A stretch of DNA of 38,670 nucleotides. It comes from Hyphomicrobiales bacterium. Lineage in GTDB: Bacteria; Pseudomonadota; Alphaproteobacteria; Rhizobiales; Xanthobacteraceae. Made by a program: the position numbers and the translations under genes. Within the stretch, counting starts at the first letter, position 1; the number at the start of each line of letters is the position of its first letter. Below are positions 15,601-24,079 of the stretch, one piece after another. The stretch covers positions 1 through 38,670 of the forward strand of contig DAHUXA010000014.1 of NCBI GenBank assembly GCA_027307405.1, written 5' to 3'. The notes under the pieces were generated by a model. The model had not been told where the DNA came from. It saw only the letters and a list, made by a program, of their open reading frames with translations, and did no database searches.

Positions 15601-16386
15601 CTACGTCGTTGCCTTGCGCAGCGCCGTGACTTCGTCGCGCGCGGATTTCATCAAATATTGGACGCCCGATCCCGCAATCACGAAACGTGCGCCCAGCTTC
15701 ACCAACGCCGCAACGTGCTCGACGTCCGCGCGGATGCCGCCGACACCAAGATGCTTGCCGTGAGCCTTGCAGGCTTTCGCCGTTGATTCATAAGCCGCTT
15801 GCAGCTTCGGACTTTTCAGCTCGCCAGGAATTCCCATTGCCGTGCAAAGATCATTGGACCCGATCAGCAGCACGTCGATGCCGGGCACTGCGGCTATCGC
15901 ATCGGCATTGGCTATGCCCTCCGGCATTTCCAACATCGCAATGAGCAGCGTCGCGGCATTCCCTTGCCTGTTGACTTCGGCCAGCGGCGTCGCGCGGTAG
16001 CCTTGCAGCGCGCCGGCGCCGGCGACCGAACGCTCGCCCAACGGCGGAAAGCGACAGGCCCGCACGAAGGATTCGGCTTCCGCGCGTGTGCTCACATTCG
16101 GGCAGATGATGCCCAGCGCGCCCGTGTCGAGCAGGCGCGCCGCATCCTCGAAATGGTGACCGGCAATTCGCACGAGCGGTGTCACGCCGACCGGCAGCGC
16201 CGCGACGCAAATCTGCGCCGCGTCGTCGAGCGAAATCGTGCAGTGCTCCATATCGATGAAAAAAGCATCAAAGCCGCACGAATCCGCGATCATTGCGATC
16301 TCTGCAGTGCGTGCCAGCCGTGTCGCCATGCATAGCGCGACCTCGCCGCGCGCAAGGCGTTCCGTCGTACGATTGCTGAAGGCCAC
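15601..16386 (-). CDS. HpcH/HpaI-type class II aldolase (2-keto-3-deoxy acid aldolase family)
   Basis: Metal-dependent aldolase, 261 residues, of the HpcH/HpaI family, which splits 2-keto-3-deoxy or 2-keto-4-hydroxy acids into pyruvate and an aldehyde. By family pattern the catalytic residues are Glu47/His48 (IDMEH), Arg73 (LVRIAG) and the metal ligands Glu153 (LEMPEG) and Asp179 (IGSNDL). The usual GPxDLS is here GSNDLC, a variation also tolerated in related citrate-lyase-like members. It sits 11 bases downstream of the class II aldolase/adducin gene, so the two probably form an operon. The dehydratase at 11041-12558 would produce a keto-deoxy acid of the kind this enzyme cleaves (inference). 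Confidence 0.92.
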   Translation of the reverse strand: MAFSNRTTERLARGEVALCMATRLARTAEIAMIADSCGFDAFFIDMEHCTISLDDAAQICVAALPVGVTPLVRIAGHHFEDAARLLDTGALGIICPNVSTRAEAESFVRACRFPPLGERSVAGAGALQGYRATPLAEVNRQGNAATLLIAMLEMPEGIANADAIAAVPGIDVLLIGSNDLCTAMGIPGELKSPKLQAAYESTAKACKAHGKHLGVGGIRADVEHVAALVKLGARFVIAGSGVQYLMKSARDEVTALRKATT

Positions 16387-16397
16387 GATGTGGAAGC

Positions 16398-17162
16398 TCA
16401 GTTACGGTAGCTCGTGTCGATCCGATCGAGCATACGCAAGTAAGCCGCCCAGTCGTGACTGCCGCGGCCGGCATCGTGATGCTCGAATTGCTCGGCAGTC
16501 TTCGCGCAGACCGCCGCCGGCACTTCGACCAGCTCATTACCGGTTGCTTCGAGCTTGAGCTGGATGTCGGCGGCGTCGATCAGATGTTTCATCAGTACGA
16601 AGGCGTCGCGCGCACTTTTGCCCACGGTGAGCAGGCCGTGATTGTGCATAATCATGGCGCGGTTCTGCCCCAAGTCTCGATTGATGCGTTCGCGTTCGTC
16701 GAAATCCTCGGTAATCCCCTCATAAGCGTGGTAGCCGATGCGCTGATAGAAGCGGATTGCCTGCTGCGACACCATGCGCAGCCCGCTCTTCAAACCGGCA
16801 ATTGCCATGCCGACGTTGGTGTGGACGTGCATGGCGCAGTTCACATCCGGCCGTGCGCCCAGTACGCCGCCGTGCAGTGTGAACCCGGGTCTGTTGACGC
16901 CGGATTTCTCGTCTAGGTCCTCGTCCATCGAGACCTTCACGAGATTGGAGGCGGTTACCTCGGTGTAGAGCAGGTCGTGCTTTTTCATCAGCAATTTGCG
17001 GGGCTCGCCAGGCACTCGCATGGAGGAGTGGTTGTAGATGACGTCGTCCCAGCCGTAATGCGCAGTCAGCCGATAGACGGCAGCGAGGTCGACACGCGCC
17101 TCCCATTCTGCCGGTAAAATTCCATCCCGTGAAACTTTGGGAACGCTGGCTAGCTTGTTCAT
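16398..17162 (-). CDS. Class II aldolase/adducin family protein
   Basis: A 254-residue protein with the zinc-binding fold of FucA/AraD. The start at 17162 (MNKLASVPKV) has a GAGGAG ribosome-binding site about nine bases upstream; an earlier in-frame start at 17198 lacks this. Zinc ligands are probably His112 and His114 (MHVHT) and His173/His175 (MHNHG). The catalytic Glu found four residues before the conserved His in fuculose aldolase is not present: the segment reads RPGFTLHGG. It may therefore be a decarboxylase, epimerase or hydrolase-like member rather than a true aldolase (inference). It is the first gene of an operon with the HpcH/HpaI aldolase, divergent from a signal-less TRAP binding protein. 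Confidence 0.9.
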   Translation of the reverse strand: MNKLASVPKVSRDGILPAEWEARVDLAAVYRLTAHYGWDDVIYNHSSMRVPGEPRKLLMKKHDLLYTEVTASNLVKVSMDEDLDEKSGVNRPGFTLHGGVLGARPDVNCAMHVHTNVGMAIAGLKSGLRMVSQQAIRFYQRIGYHAYEGITEDFDERERINRDLGQNRAMIMHNHGLLTVGKSARDAFVLMKHLIDAADIQLKLEATGNELVEVPAAVCAKTAEQFEHHDAGRGSHDWAAYLRMLDRIDTSYRN

Positions 17163-17209
17163 CGGTTGGGTCTCCTCTAGTCGCAAGCACTCTATCACAC
17201 CGGCCCTGC

Positions 17210-17238
17210 TTGGCCAGATCGCGCTGCGTCAGTATAGA
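17210..17238 (+). promoter_or_regulatory. Candidate sigma-70-type promoter for the signal-less binding protein
   Basis: TTGGCC at 17210-17215 and TATAGA at 17233-17238, separated by exactly 17 bases; each hexamer matches consensus at four of six positions. Transcription would begin near 17245, about 18 bases before the ATG at 17263. If real, it excludes the upstream in-frame start at 17137, and with it any N-terminal extension. Confidence 0.4.
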
Positions 17239-17262
17239 GAATGTCGCAACGCACGAGCGAAA

Positions 17263-18192
17263 ATGAGCAAACCAATCCAGATCCGCATGGGCGGCTATGG
17301 CCCCCCGACCACCGGCTTCAGCAAGTCGCTGAAGTTCATCGGCGACAAACTGGAGGTGCAGTTCGGCAGGGACGTCGCCATCGAGTATGTCTTCAACATC
17401 ATGGATCACGGCCATAAGGCCGAGGATATTCTCACGTTAGTCGAGAATGGCGAGATGACGCTTGGTTACCAGTCATCGAGTTATTTGACCGACCGCGTAC
17501 CGGAATTGGGCTTCGTCGATCTGCCGTTCCTGTTTTCCAGCAATGCGCAGGCGCGCGACGCGATGGACGGAGCGCTCGGTGAATTTCTAGCGCGCAAGAC
17601 AGAGGAAAGGATCGGCTACCGCATCCTTGGCTGGTTCGAGAACGGTTTTCGCCACATCTCCAATCGTCTGCGGCCGATTCATTTGCCTGCAGATATGAAG
17701 GGGATGAAGATCCGCGTTTTGCCGAGCGAGATACACAGACGCACATTCGAGCTGCTCGGTGCGGTGGCGATGCGCATGGACCTCACCGAAGCCATCGCCA
17801 TGATCAAGGCTGGCACGCTGGACGCGCAGGAAAACCCGCTCGCAAACACGGTCACGTATGGCGTGCACAAGTTTCACAAATTCCACACTCTCAGTTATCA
17901 TTTTTACATTTCGCGGCCGATCTTTTTACACCGTCCTTCGTTCGATGGCTGGCCCGACAGTCTCAAGCGTGCAATGCAGACGGCAGTGAATGAGGCGGTC
18001 GCCTTTCAGCGCAAGCTGGCGATCGAGGAACACGACCAGTCGTATAAGGCGATCGAAGCGGAAGGTTGCGAGATCAACGCCCTGACAGGCAGGGAACATG
18101 AAGCGTTTGTCGCTGCCGTGCAGCCACTGCTTGCCGAAGCACGCAAGACTTATGGCGATGCGATGTTCAAAATGGTTCCGAAGGCGCAATAG
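17263..18192 (+). CDS. TRAP solute-binding protein (DctP family) without a signal peptide
   Basis: A 309-residue DctP-type binding protein. The core is intact: DMKGMKIRVLP with the ligand-binding Arg, then KAGTLDAQENPLAN, and normal length at the C-terminus. The protein starts MSKPIQIRMGGYG, that is, directly with the first beta strand of a mature binding protein and with no hydrophobic leader. Reading back in frame to 17137 gives a charged extension (RQYRECRNARAK) that is not a signal peptide either and overlaps the divergent aldolase start. No permease genes adjoin. It could be a cytosolic ligand-binding or sensing protein, be exported by an unusual route, or be a degenerate copy. The family call is firm; the role is unknown. 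Confidence 0.85.
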   Translation: MSKPIQIRMGGYGPPTTGFSKSLKFIGDKLEVQFGRDVAIEYVFNIMDHGHKAEDILTLVENGEMTLGYQSSSYLTDRVPELGFVDLPFLFSSNAQARDAMDGALGEFLARKTEERIGYRILGWFENGFRHISNRLRPIHLPADMKGMKIRVLPSEIHRRTFELLGAVAMRMDLTEAIAMIKAGTLDAQENPLANTVTYGVHKFHKFHTLSYHFYISRPIFLHRPSFDGWPDSLKRAMQTAVNEAVAFQRKLAIEEHDQSYKAIEAEGCEINALTGREHEAFVAAVQPLLAEARKTYGDAMFKMVPKAQ

Positions 18193-18309
18193 GCAGCATC
18201 GATTCAAGCTCACCAAAAGCTTAACGCGCGCATTGCAATTGTAAGATTTACGCCACTGAAACGACTCCGCGGTAAAGAGCGTTAGCCTTTTCGAGCGGTG
18301 GTCGTCCAA

Positions 18310-19068
18310 ATGAATTTGCAAAACCATCCTGTCGCGCTCGCGCTCCGCGGCGTCAGCAAACGCTTTGACCGTCTTGCGGTCGATGCCCTCGATCTCACCG
18401 TCTACGGCGGTGAGTTCTATGCGCTTGTCGGCCCTAACGGCGCTGGAAAGACCACGACCCTACGGATGGTGGTCGGCTTGCTGCGGCCCGATACCGGCTC
18501 GATCTGTATCGAGGGCATTGACGCACTCTCCGATCCGGTAGCTGCCAAACAGATTACCGCCTGGCTGTCGGACGAACCGATGATCTACGACAAGCTCACG
18601 CCTTACGAATACCTCGAATTCGTCGCTGGCCTCTGGCGCATCGAGCCAACTGCCGCTGAAGCGCGCGCGCGTGAACTGATTGGCTGGTTGGGGCTCGAGC
18701 CGCACGCGCATGAGCGTTGCGAAGGATTTTCAAAGGGCATGCGACAGAAAGTGGCGCTCGCCGGTGCGCTCGTCCATGATCCGAAACTCATCATTCTCGA
18801 CGAGCCACTGACTGGCCTCGACGCCGGCACGGCGCGGCAGGTGAAGAATGTGTTGCGCGAGCGCGTGCGCGCCGGCGGCACCGTCATCATGACGACGCAT
18901 ATCCTCGAAGTGGCCGAACGCATGGCCGACCGTATCGGTGTGATCGCCGGTGGCCGGCTTATCGCTGAAGGCACTCTCGACGATCTGCGCCGACAGACCG
19001 GCAAGACTGCCACCAGCCTCGAAGATACGTTCCTCACGTTGGTGGCCGAACAGGTGGCGGCCGCGTGA
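18310..19068 (+). CDS. ABC transporter ATP-binding protein (export type)
   Basis: ATPase subunit, 252 residues from the ATG at 18310; an in-frame GTG at 18298 would add four. Walker A is GPNGAGKTT (41-49), the signature is FSKGMRQKVALAGAL, and Walker B is KLIILDEPLTGLD, followed by the switch His in MTTHI. The short form and the CcmA/NatA-like sequence indicate an ABC-2-type exporter. The stop overlaps the GTG start of the permease gene by four bases. The cargo is unknown. The 105 bases upstream show no convincing promoter. Confidence 0.93.
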   Translation: MNLQNHPVALALRGVSKRFDRLAVDALDLTVYGGEFYALVGPNGAGKTTTLRMVVGLLRPDTGSICIEGIDALSDPVAAKQITAWLSDEPMIYDKLTPYEYLEFVAGLWRIEPTAAEARARELIGWLGLEPHAHERCEGFSKGMRQKVALAGALVHDPKLIILDEPLTGLDAGTARQVKNVLRERVRAGGTVIMTTHILEVAERMADRIGVIAGGRLIAEGTLDDLRRQTGKTATSLEDTFLTLVAEQVAAA

Positions 19069-20594
19069 GCCAGCCGGCGTCCTTGACCTGGTTGGCCGGT
19101 CACGAATTCCGGCTCGGCTGGCGCGATTGGGTCTCGCTGATGACCGCGGGCGGCCGCACGCGCGCGCGTAACGCGACCGTCGCGCTGATCCTCTTTGCGG
19201 TCTTCATGCATGTATTCGCCTATTGGACTGTCGCGAGTTACGCCGACGCCAATCTTGCCTCCGATACGGCCGCGCTGGTCGGTATTACGGGCACACTTGT
19301 GCTCTCCTGGTCGCTGCTGCTGTCGCAGGCCATGGAGTCGGTAACCCGCGCGTTCTATTCACGCTCCGATCTCGATCTCATCCTCACCTCACCGGCCTCC
19401 GCGCGCAAAGTATTTGCGGTGCGCATGGGCCGCATTGCGGCTGCAGCGGTCGCGATCGCCGTACTGCTGGCGGCGCCGTTCATCAATGTATTGGCCATGC
19501 TTGGCGGCAGCCGCTGGCTTGCTGCCTACGGAGTCGTCGCGGCTATGGGCGCGGTGGCGACGGCGGCAGCGCTGGCGCTGACCATCGCTCTCTTTCGGAT
19601 CGTCGGGGCCAAGCGCACGCGTCTGATCGCACAAGTCGTGGCCGCGGTCATCGGCGCGGCCTTCGTTATCGGCCTGCAGATTGCGGCGATTTTTTCTGCC
19701 GGCAGCATTTCCCGGTTTGCCGCTTTGCATTCGAATTGGATGTTGTTGCATGCGCCGGACACCGGCAGCGGCTTTTGGTGGCCGGCACGCGCCATGCTGG
19801 GCGACTATGTTGCGCTGGCGGGCGTTGTGACGTTCGGATTTGGTCTGCTCTGTGCGTCGATCACGCTGTTCTCGCGACGCTTTGGGGAACACGCCGTTAG
19901 GGCTGCCGGCGTTTCCGCCGCGACCGTGCGCCAACGCCGTTGGTCGCCCGGCTTCCGACGCCGCGCGCCAGGGCGCGTGCTGCGGCACAAGGAATGGGCA
20001 CTGCTCCAACGCGATCCCTGGCTCATTTCGCAGACGTTGATGCAGGTTCTCTACCTGATTCCGCCGGCCCTGCTTTTGTGGGTTACGTTCGGCGATCGCA
20101 ATGGTTCATACGTGGTCTTGATTCCGGTTGTTGTGATGGCGGCCGGACAGCTCGCCGGCGGGCTCGCCTGGCTGTCGATTTCGGGCGAAGACGCGCCGGA
20201 TCTCGTCGCCACCGCGCCGATCACCTCTCATCGTGTGCTCTGGGCCAAGGTGGAAGCCGTCATCGGCATGGTCGCGGTGATATTCGCTCCGATCGTCGCC
20301 ATGCTGACGCTTGATGCCGTGTTCGCAGGAATAGTCTGCGCCTTGGGGATATTGTCGGCGGCAGCGGCGGCGACCGTGATCCAGCTTTGCTTCCGTGTGC
20401 AGGCAAGGCGAAGCCAGTTTCGGCGACGGCAGACATCATCGCGTCTCGCCACGTTCGCCGAGGCATTTTCTTCGATCGCCTGGGCGGCGACAACGGCACT
20501 GGCGTCCGCTGGGACCTGGGCGGCGCTGGGCACGGCCGCGATCGCTTTCGCCATCTTGGCCGGTGTTTGGCTCATCAGTCCCTCGCGCGCCTGA
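19065..20594 (+). CDS. ABC transporter permease, ABC-2-like
   Basis: Integral membrane partner of the preceding ATPase, 509 residues with about ten hydrophobic segments arranged in two halves around a cytoplasmic stretch (roughly residues 275-315) rich in Arg and Trp. It starts with GTG in a GTGA overlap with the ATPase stop. The segment SRSDLDLILTSPAS and the paired APITSHRVLWAK resemble large ABC-2 permeases of unknown cargo. Neighbouring genes give no hint of the substrate. An export role is inferred from the ATPase type and the absence of a binding protein. Confidence 0.85.
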   Translation: MSQPASLTWLAGHEFRLGWRDWVSLMTAGGRTRARNATVALILFAVFMHVFAYWTVASYADANLASDTAALVGITGTLVLSWSLLLSQAMESVTRAFYSRSDLDLILTSPASARKVFAVRMGRIAAAAVAIAVLLAAPFINVLAMLGGSRWLAAYGVVAAMGAVATAAALALTIALFRIVGAKRTRLIAQVVAAVIGAAFVIGLQIAAIFSAGSISRFAALHSNWMLLHAPDTGSGFWWPARAMLGDYVALAGVVTFGFGLLCASITLFSRRFGEHAVRAAGVSAATVRQRRWSPGFRRRAPGRVLRHKEWALLQRDPWLISQTLMQVLYLIPPALLLWVTFGDRNGSYVVLIPVVVMAAGQLAGGLAWLSISGEDAPDLVATAPITSHRVLWAKVEAVIGMVAVIFAPIVAMLTLDAVFAGIVCALGILSAAAAATVIQLCFRVQARRSQFRRRQTSSRLATFAEAFSSIAWAATTALASAGTWAALGTAAIAFAILAGVWLISPSRA

Positions 20595-20597
20595 CGC

Positions 20598-21470
20598 TCA
20601 TGAGCCGAAGAACCGTTTCTGGTTAGTCCACTCGTCGACGCCGTTGTCCATGATCCATTGCGCAAGCTCGTCGTGACGCGCGATCCAGACATTCTGAAAG
20701 CGCTTGATGTATTTCAGGATGGCGTCGACCTGGGCCGCCATCAGCGGCCGCCCGCCAAAATGACAATGCACTGTTATGTTGAGATATGACGTCGGCTCAT
20801 TGGCGTAGAGATAGTCGAAGGTGTCTTTGTAGACCTCGAACCAGTCACGCGTGTTGAGGCGCAACGCGCGGTGGTCGGCGAAATCGGTGTGCGGAAGTGC
20901 GACGATCGTGCCTTTCCTGGTCTTCACCCGGCAGGGCAGATCGAGATTGTTGTAGTCGCCATACCAGAGAAAACCGCTCTCCGCGATGTAACCTTCGGTC
21001 AGCGCGGTCGGCGATACGACCGGAGATAGCCAGCCCTTCGGCCGGCTGCCGGTGATTCTCCGGTGGATCTCAATGCATCGCTCGATCAGGGCTTTTTCTT
21101 CCTTCGGATTGAGATAGGCGAGCAGGGCGTCCTGCGTGTAGGAATGCGCCGCGATCTCGTGGCCGGATTTGATGGCTTGTTTCGCGGCCGCGGGTGCGAG
21201 CTCGAGTGCCCGTGCATTCGCGACGAAGGTGCCCGGCACTCCGTTGTCGTCCATGATTTTGATCAGGCGCCACACGCCGGCGCGTCCGCCATATGTGCCC
21301 CAGGTCATCGCTGCGCGATCGTGCGTGCCCGGCCGAAGGGCGGTCGTCTGCACTGAAAAGGGCGGTCCTTTTCCATCCGACCAATTCTCCCACAGGCACG
21401 TCATCACAACCGCGATGCGGGCATCGTTCGGCCAGGAAAAGCCGTTGGACTTCTTCTTCGGTTTTTTCAT
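20598..21470 (-). CDS. Polysaccharide deacetylase superfamily protein, PuuE/allantoinase-like
   Basis: A 290-residue NodB-fold hydrolase. The start at 21470 (MKKPKKKSNG) avoids overlap with the upstream binding-protein gene, which ends 10 bases away. The N-terminal block WGTYGGRAGVWRLIKIM followed by GHEIAAHSYTQD resembles PuuE-type allantoinases and cyclic imidases rather than chitin or peptidoglycan deacetylases. The usual Asp-Asp near the first strand is replaced by TCLWENW, and the second His of HxxxH is absent. No signal peptide is present, which supports a small cytoplasmic substrate such as a ureide, imide or amide (inference). It forms a minus-strand group with an NMT1-type binding protein and an MFS transporter. 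Confidence 0.85.
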   Translation of the reverse strand: MKKPKKKSNGFSWPNDARIAVVMTCLWENWSDGKGPPFSVQTTALRPGTHDRAAMTWGTYGGRAGVWRLIKIMDDNGVPGTFVANARALELAPAAAKQAIKSGHEIAAHSYTQDALLAYLNPKEEKALIERCIEIHRRITGSRPKGWLSPVVSPTALTEGYIAESGFLWYGDYNNLDLPCRVKTRKGTIVALPHTDFADHRALRLNTRDWFEVYKDTFDYLYANEPTSYLNITVHCHFGGRPLMAAQVDAILKYIKRFQNVWIARHDELAQWIMDNGVDEWTNQKRFFGS

Positions 21471-21480
21471 TGCAAATCCG

Positions 21481-22506
21481 TCAATGCATGGCCTTGTTTG
21501 CATTTACAGCGAACGAGGCGTCGTAGGTCTTGGCCATGTCGATCTTGGCGTTTTTCACATTCTCGTTGAATGAAGAGATGATGCGGTAAGTATTGTCGGA
21601 AAGCGCCGGCGTCACGATCCCGTCTTTCGAGAGCATCTCGCGGTTGGCCTGCACGGCTTTTTTGTAGAACTCCCTGTCGCCGGCGTAAAACTCCGGCGGC
21701 AGCGCGTCGGCGATTTCATCGACGGAAGCCTTCTGCAGCCAGTGCAACGCTTTGACCATGCCGTTCACAAGCGCTTGTACCGTCTTTGGATTGCTCTTGA
21801 TGAAGTCCGGAGTGGTCGAGATCGCTGAACCTGCGAAAGGACCGCCATAGAGATAGTCGAGGCCGGCTTTTGTGCGGGTGTCGACGACCGGTACAAGATC
21901 GCCATCGAGCACAAGGCGCGTGATCACCGGATCGAAATTGGCCTCACCGTCAAGCCTTCCCGATTTCATCATCGCCAACGCTGAATTCCCTGCGCCCACA
22001 CCGATGATTGAAATTTGATCGGCGGGAAGATTGACCTTCGACATCAGCAGGCTCAGCGCAAGCGCGCTCGATGATCCCGGCGCGGTGACACCTATTTTCA
22101 GCCCGACCAAATCCTTCGGCGATTTATAGGTGGCGGCCTTTTCCTTGGAGAGTGCAACAACAACGCCGAATGAGTTGTTCTGCAAGGCGACCGACGTAAT
22201 GGCCTGGCCGCGTGCCTGCATGTAGAGCGTGTGTTCATAGGCGCCGGCGATGAAATCGACGCTGCCCGACACCAGCGCCTTGAGCGAATCCGAACCGCCG
22301 CCGCCGAAATCGTTGAACTCGACCGTCAGTCCCTGCTCTTTGAAGTAGCCCTTATGTTCGGCAATGTTCACGGCGAGATAGGGAATTTGAATTTTGCTGC
22401 CGATGCCGAGCTTGACCACCGGTTTTTCCGGCGCGGTGTTTTGCGCAACGGCCGGAGTCGCGAACGCAATACAGCTCAGAAGCACGAAAACAACGCCGCG
22501 CAACAT
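21481..22506 (-). CDS. ABC solute-binding protein, NMT1/TauA (NitT/TauT) family
   Basis: Periplasmic binding protein of 341 residues with a clear signal peptide (about residues 1-21, ending TPAVA). The mature part shows the family pattern: NIAEHKGYFKEQGLTVEF, then GGGGSDSLKALVSGSVDF and the conserved LVGLKIGVTAPGSSS loop. Relatives bind sulfonates, nitrate, or pyrimidine-type thiamine precursors. No cognate permease or ATPase gene is in the window; the nearest transporter upstream is an MFS carrier. Linkage to the PuuE-like hydrolase suggests that the two act on one nitrogen-containing compound (inference). Confidence 0.92.
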   Translation of the reverse strand: MLRGVVFVLLSCIAFATPAVAQNTAPEKPVVKLGIGSKIQIPYLAVNIAEHKGYFKEQGLTVEFNDFGGGGSDSLKALVSGSVDFIAGAYEHTLYMQARGQAITSVALQNNSFGVVVALSKEKAATYKSPKDLVGLKIGVTAPGSSSALALSLLMSKVNLPADQISIIGVGAGNSALAMMKSGRLDGEANFDPVITRLVLDGDLVPVVDTRTKAGLDYLYGGPFAGSAISTTPDFIKSNPKTVQALVNGMVKALHWLQKASVDEIADALPPEFYAGDREFYKKAVQANREMLSKDGIVTPALSDNTYRIISSFNENVKNAKIDMAKTYDASFAVNANKAMH

Positions 22507-22586
22507 GGTGTCCTCCCCGAACCAATCGCCAATTGTCCTGGCGTTTGCCTTATACTAGCGGCGCGCCCCTCAGACGTCACCCGGCG

Positions 22587-23831
22587 TCACACGAATGCCA
22601 AGCGCATGCGTTGCCGTCCGACCAGGATTCCGACCACCAGGAGATTGAAAATATTGGCGCCGACGCCGGCGGCAAAGGCTGGCGCGTAATAGCCATAGTG
22701 GTCGTAGAGCAGCCCGGCGAGCCAGCCGCCAAGCGCCATACCGCAACCGCTGAACAAGAGCAGCGTCGGTATTCGCCACGATGCTTCGGAAGCCGGAAAC
22801 AATTCGCGCAGAGCAAGCACATAGGCCGGAATAATGCCCGAAAATCCAAGACCGAAAGCGGCGGCGATGGTGAACAGTCCAGTTTCGTTCTGCGTGAACA
22901 AAAACGCAGTCATCGCGGCCGTTTGCCATGCCGAGCCGATCAACACGGTGGCGAGCCCGCCGATACGGTCGGATATCGCGCCCCAGAGTTGTCGACTGAT
23001 AAATGCAGTACCGAGGAGCACCGACAACATGAGGGCGCCGGCAGAGCGGCTGATGCCGAGGTCGCTACAGAACGCGACCAAATGGCCCTGCGGCATTGCC
23101 ATCGGAATGCAGCACAGCACCGCAGCGCCACACATCATGCTGAACACTAGATTGGGCGGCCATCCAAGCACGCTTGCCTTGCCACGAGCAGTGTCAGACG
23201 AAGTAGACGGAAGAATTAATTCTGGCGGAGAGCGGAAATAGATAAGCGCCAGCGGGAGGATTACGACAATTTCCGCGACGGCATACCAGAGCATCGTCTG
23301 GCGCCAGCCGAATGCGGCGATTGCTCGCTCGAACACGGGTGGCCACATCGCGCCGGCGAGATAGCTGCCGCTCGAGATCAACGCCAAGGCTGACCCACGT
23401 CGGCGATCGAACCAGCGGCTGACATAAATGTACATCGGTGCGTTGATGCCGCCGAGCCCGATCAGCCCGATGAAAAGTCCGTGACCGATCCACAGCGGCC
23501 AGGGCGGGCCGAATGTCGAGATCGTGAGCCCGAGCCCGATCATCAGGGCGCCGCAGATCACGGTCCATCGTGTGCCGACCTTGTCAGCAATTCGCCCCAT
23601 CAGGATGCCGCCGATACCCGAGCCGAGCCACGCCAGCGCACTGGCGAGCGCCGGAATCGACCGCACCCCGTTCACCTCGGCGGCAATGTCCTTGAGCGCG
23701 ACCGCCGTGATCCACGCGGCGCCGAAAGCCATCAGCATGGTGACGAGTGCCACCGTGGCGACGGCCCAGGACGCTCTGGTTTCGATGGAGGAAGACGACG
23801 ATTGCAACATCAAGGGAGTCCGGCCGGGCAT
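22587..23831 (-). CDS. MFS transporter
   Basis: Major facilitator superfamily carrier of about 414 residues with 12 hydrophobic segments. The typical loop GRIADKVGTRW between helices 2 and 3 and SRWFDRRRGSALAL between 4 and 5 place it among organic-acid/oxalate-formate-like carriers. Two starts are plausible, at 23831 (MPGRTPL) and 23810 (MLQSSSSS); neither has a clear ribosome-binding site, and the frame further back to 23954 is probably non-coding. It lies 80 bases upstream of the NMT1-type binding protein on the same strand and may carry the same or a related substrate. Confidence 0.9.
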   Translation of the reverse strand: MPGRTPLMLQSSSSSIETRASWAVATVALVTMLMAFGAAWITAVALKDIAAEVNGVRSIPALASALAWLGSGIGGILMGRIADKVGTRWTVICGALMIGLGLTISTFGPPWPLWIGHGLFIGLIGLGGINAPMYIYVSRWFDRRRGSALALISSGSYLAGAMWPPVFERAIAAFGWRQTMLWYAVAEIVVILPLALIYFRSPPELILPSTSSDTARGKASVLGWPPNLVFSMMCGAAVLCCIPMAMPQGHLVAFCSDLGISRSAGALMLSVLLGTAFISRQLWGAISDRIGGLATVLIGSAWQTAAMTAFLFTQNETGLFTIAAAFGLGFSGIIPAYVLALRELFPASEASWRIPTLLLFSGCGMALGGWLAGLLYDHYGYYAPAFAAGVGANIFNLLVVGILVGRQRMRLAFV

Positions 23832-24079
23832 TCTTTTGACAGGATGCACGGAACTTGACCAGCGACCCGGGCGCGTAGCAGCTCTGCCTGCTGCATTGCG
23901 CCAAAATGCGCGGGAACGGCGCCCGCTGAAATTTCCTTCTAGAACGCACGGCAATAATGAAATTGACCGGGAGGCCGCGCGGTATAGGTTTGCATCGGTT
24001 TCGGCGCTTTTGCGTCGCGCCGGGCAAGCCTATATGAGAGGGGTTCGACGCTTAATTCGCCCCGGTAACAAGGCCATTT

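Noticed and set aside
17137-17262. N-terminal extension of the solitary TRAP binding protein as a signal peptide
   Set aside because: The 42 residues include an RxxRxCRxxRxK stretch with no hydrophobic core of proper length, and they overlap the divergent aldolase gene start.
23963-23988. TTGACC and TATAGG as a promoter for the oxidoreductase gene
   Set aside because: The spacer is only 14 bases, too short for a sigma-70-type promoter. The rest of the 248-base gap shows no better pair.
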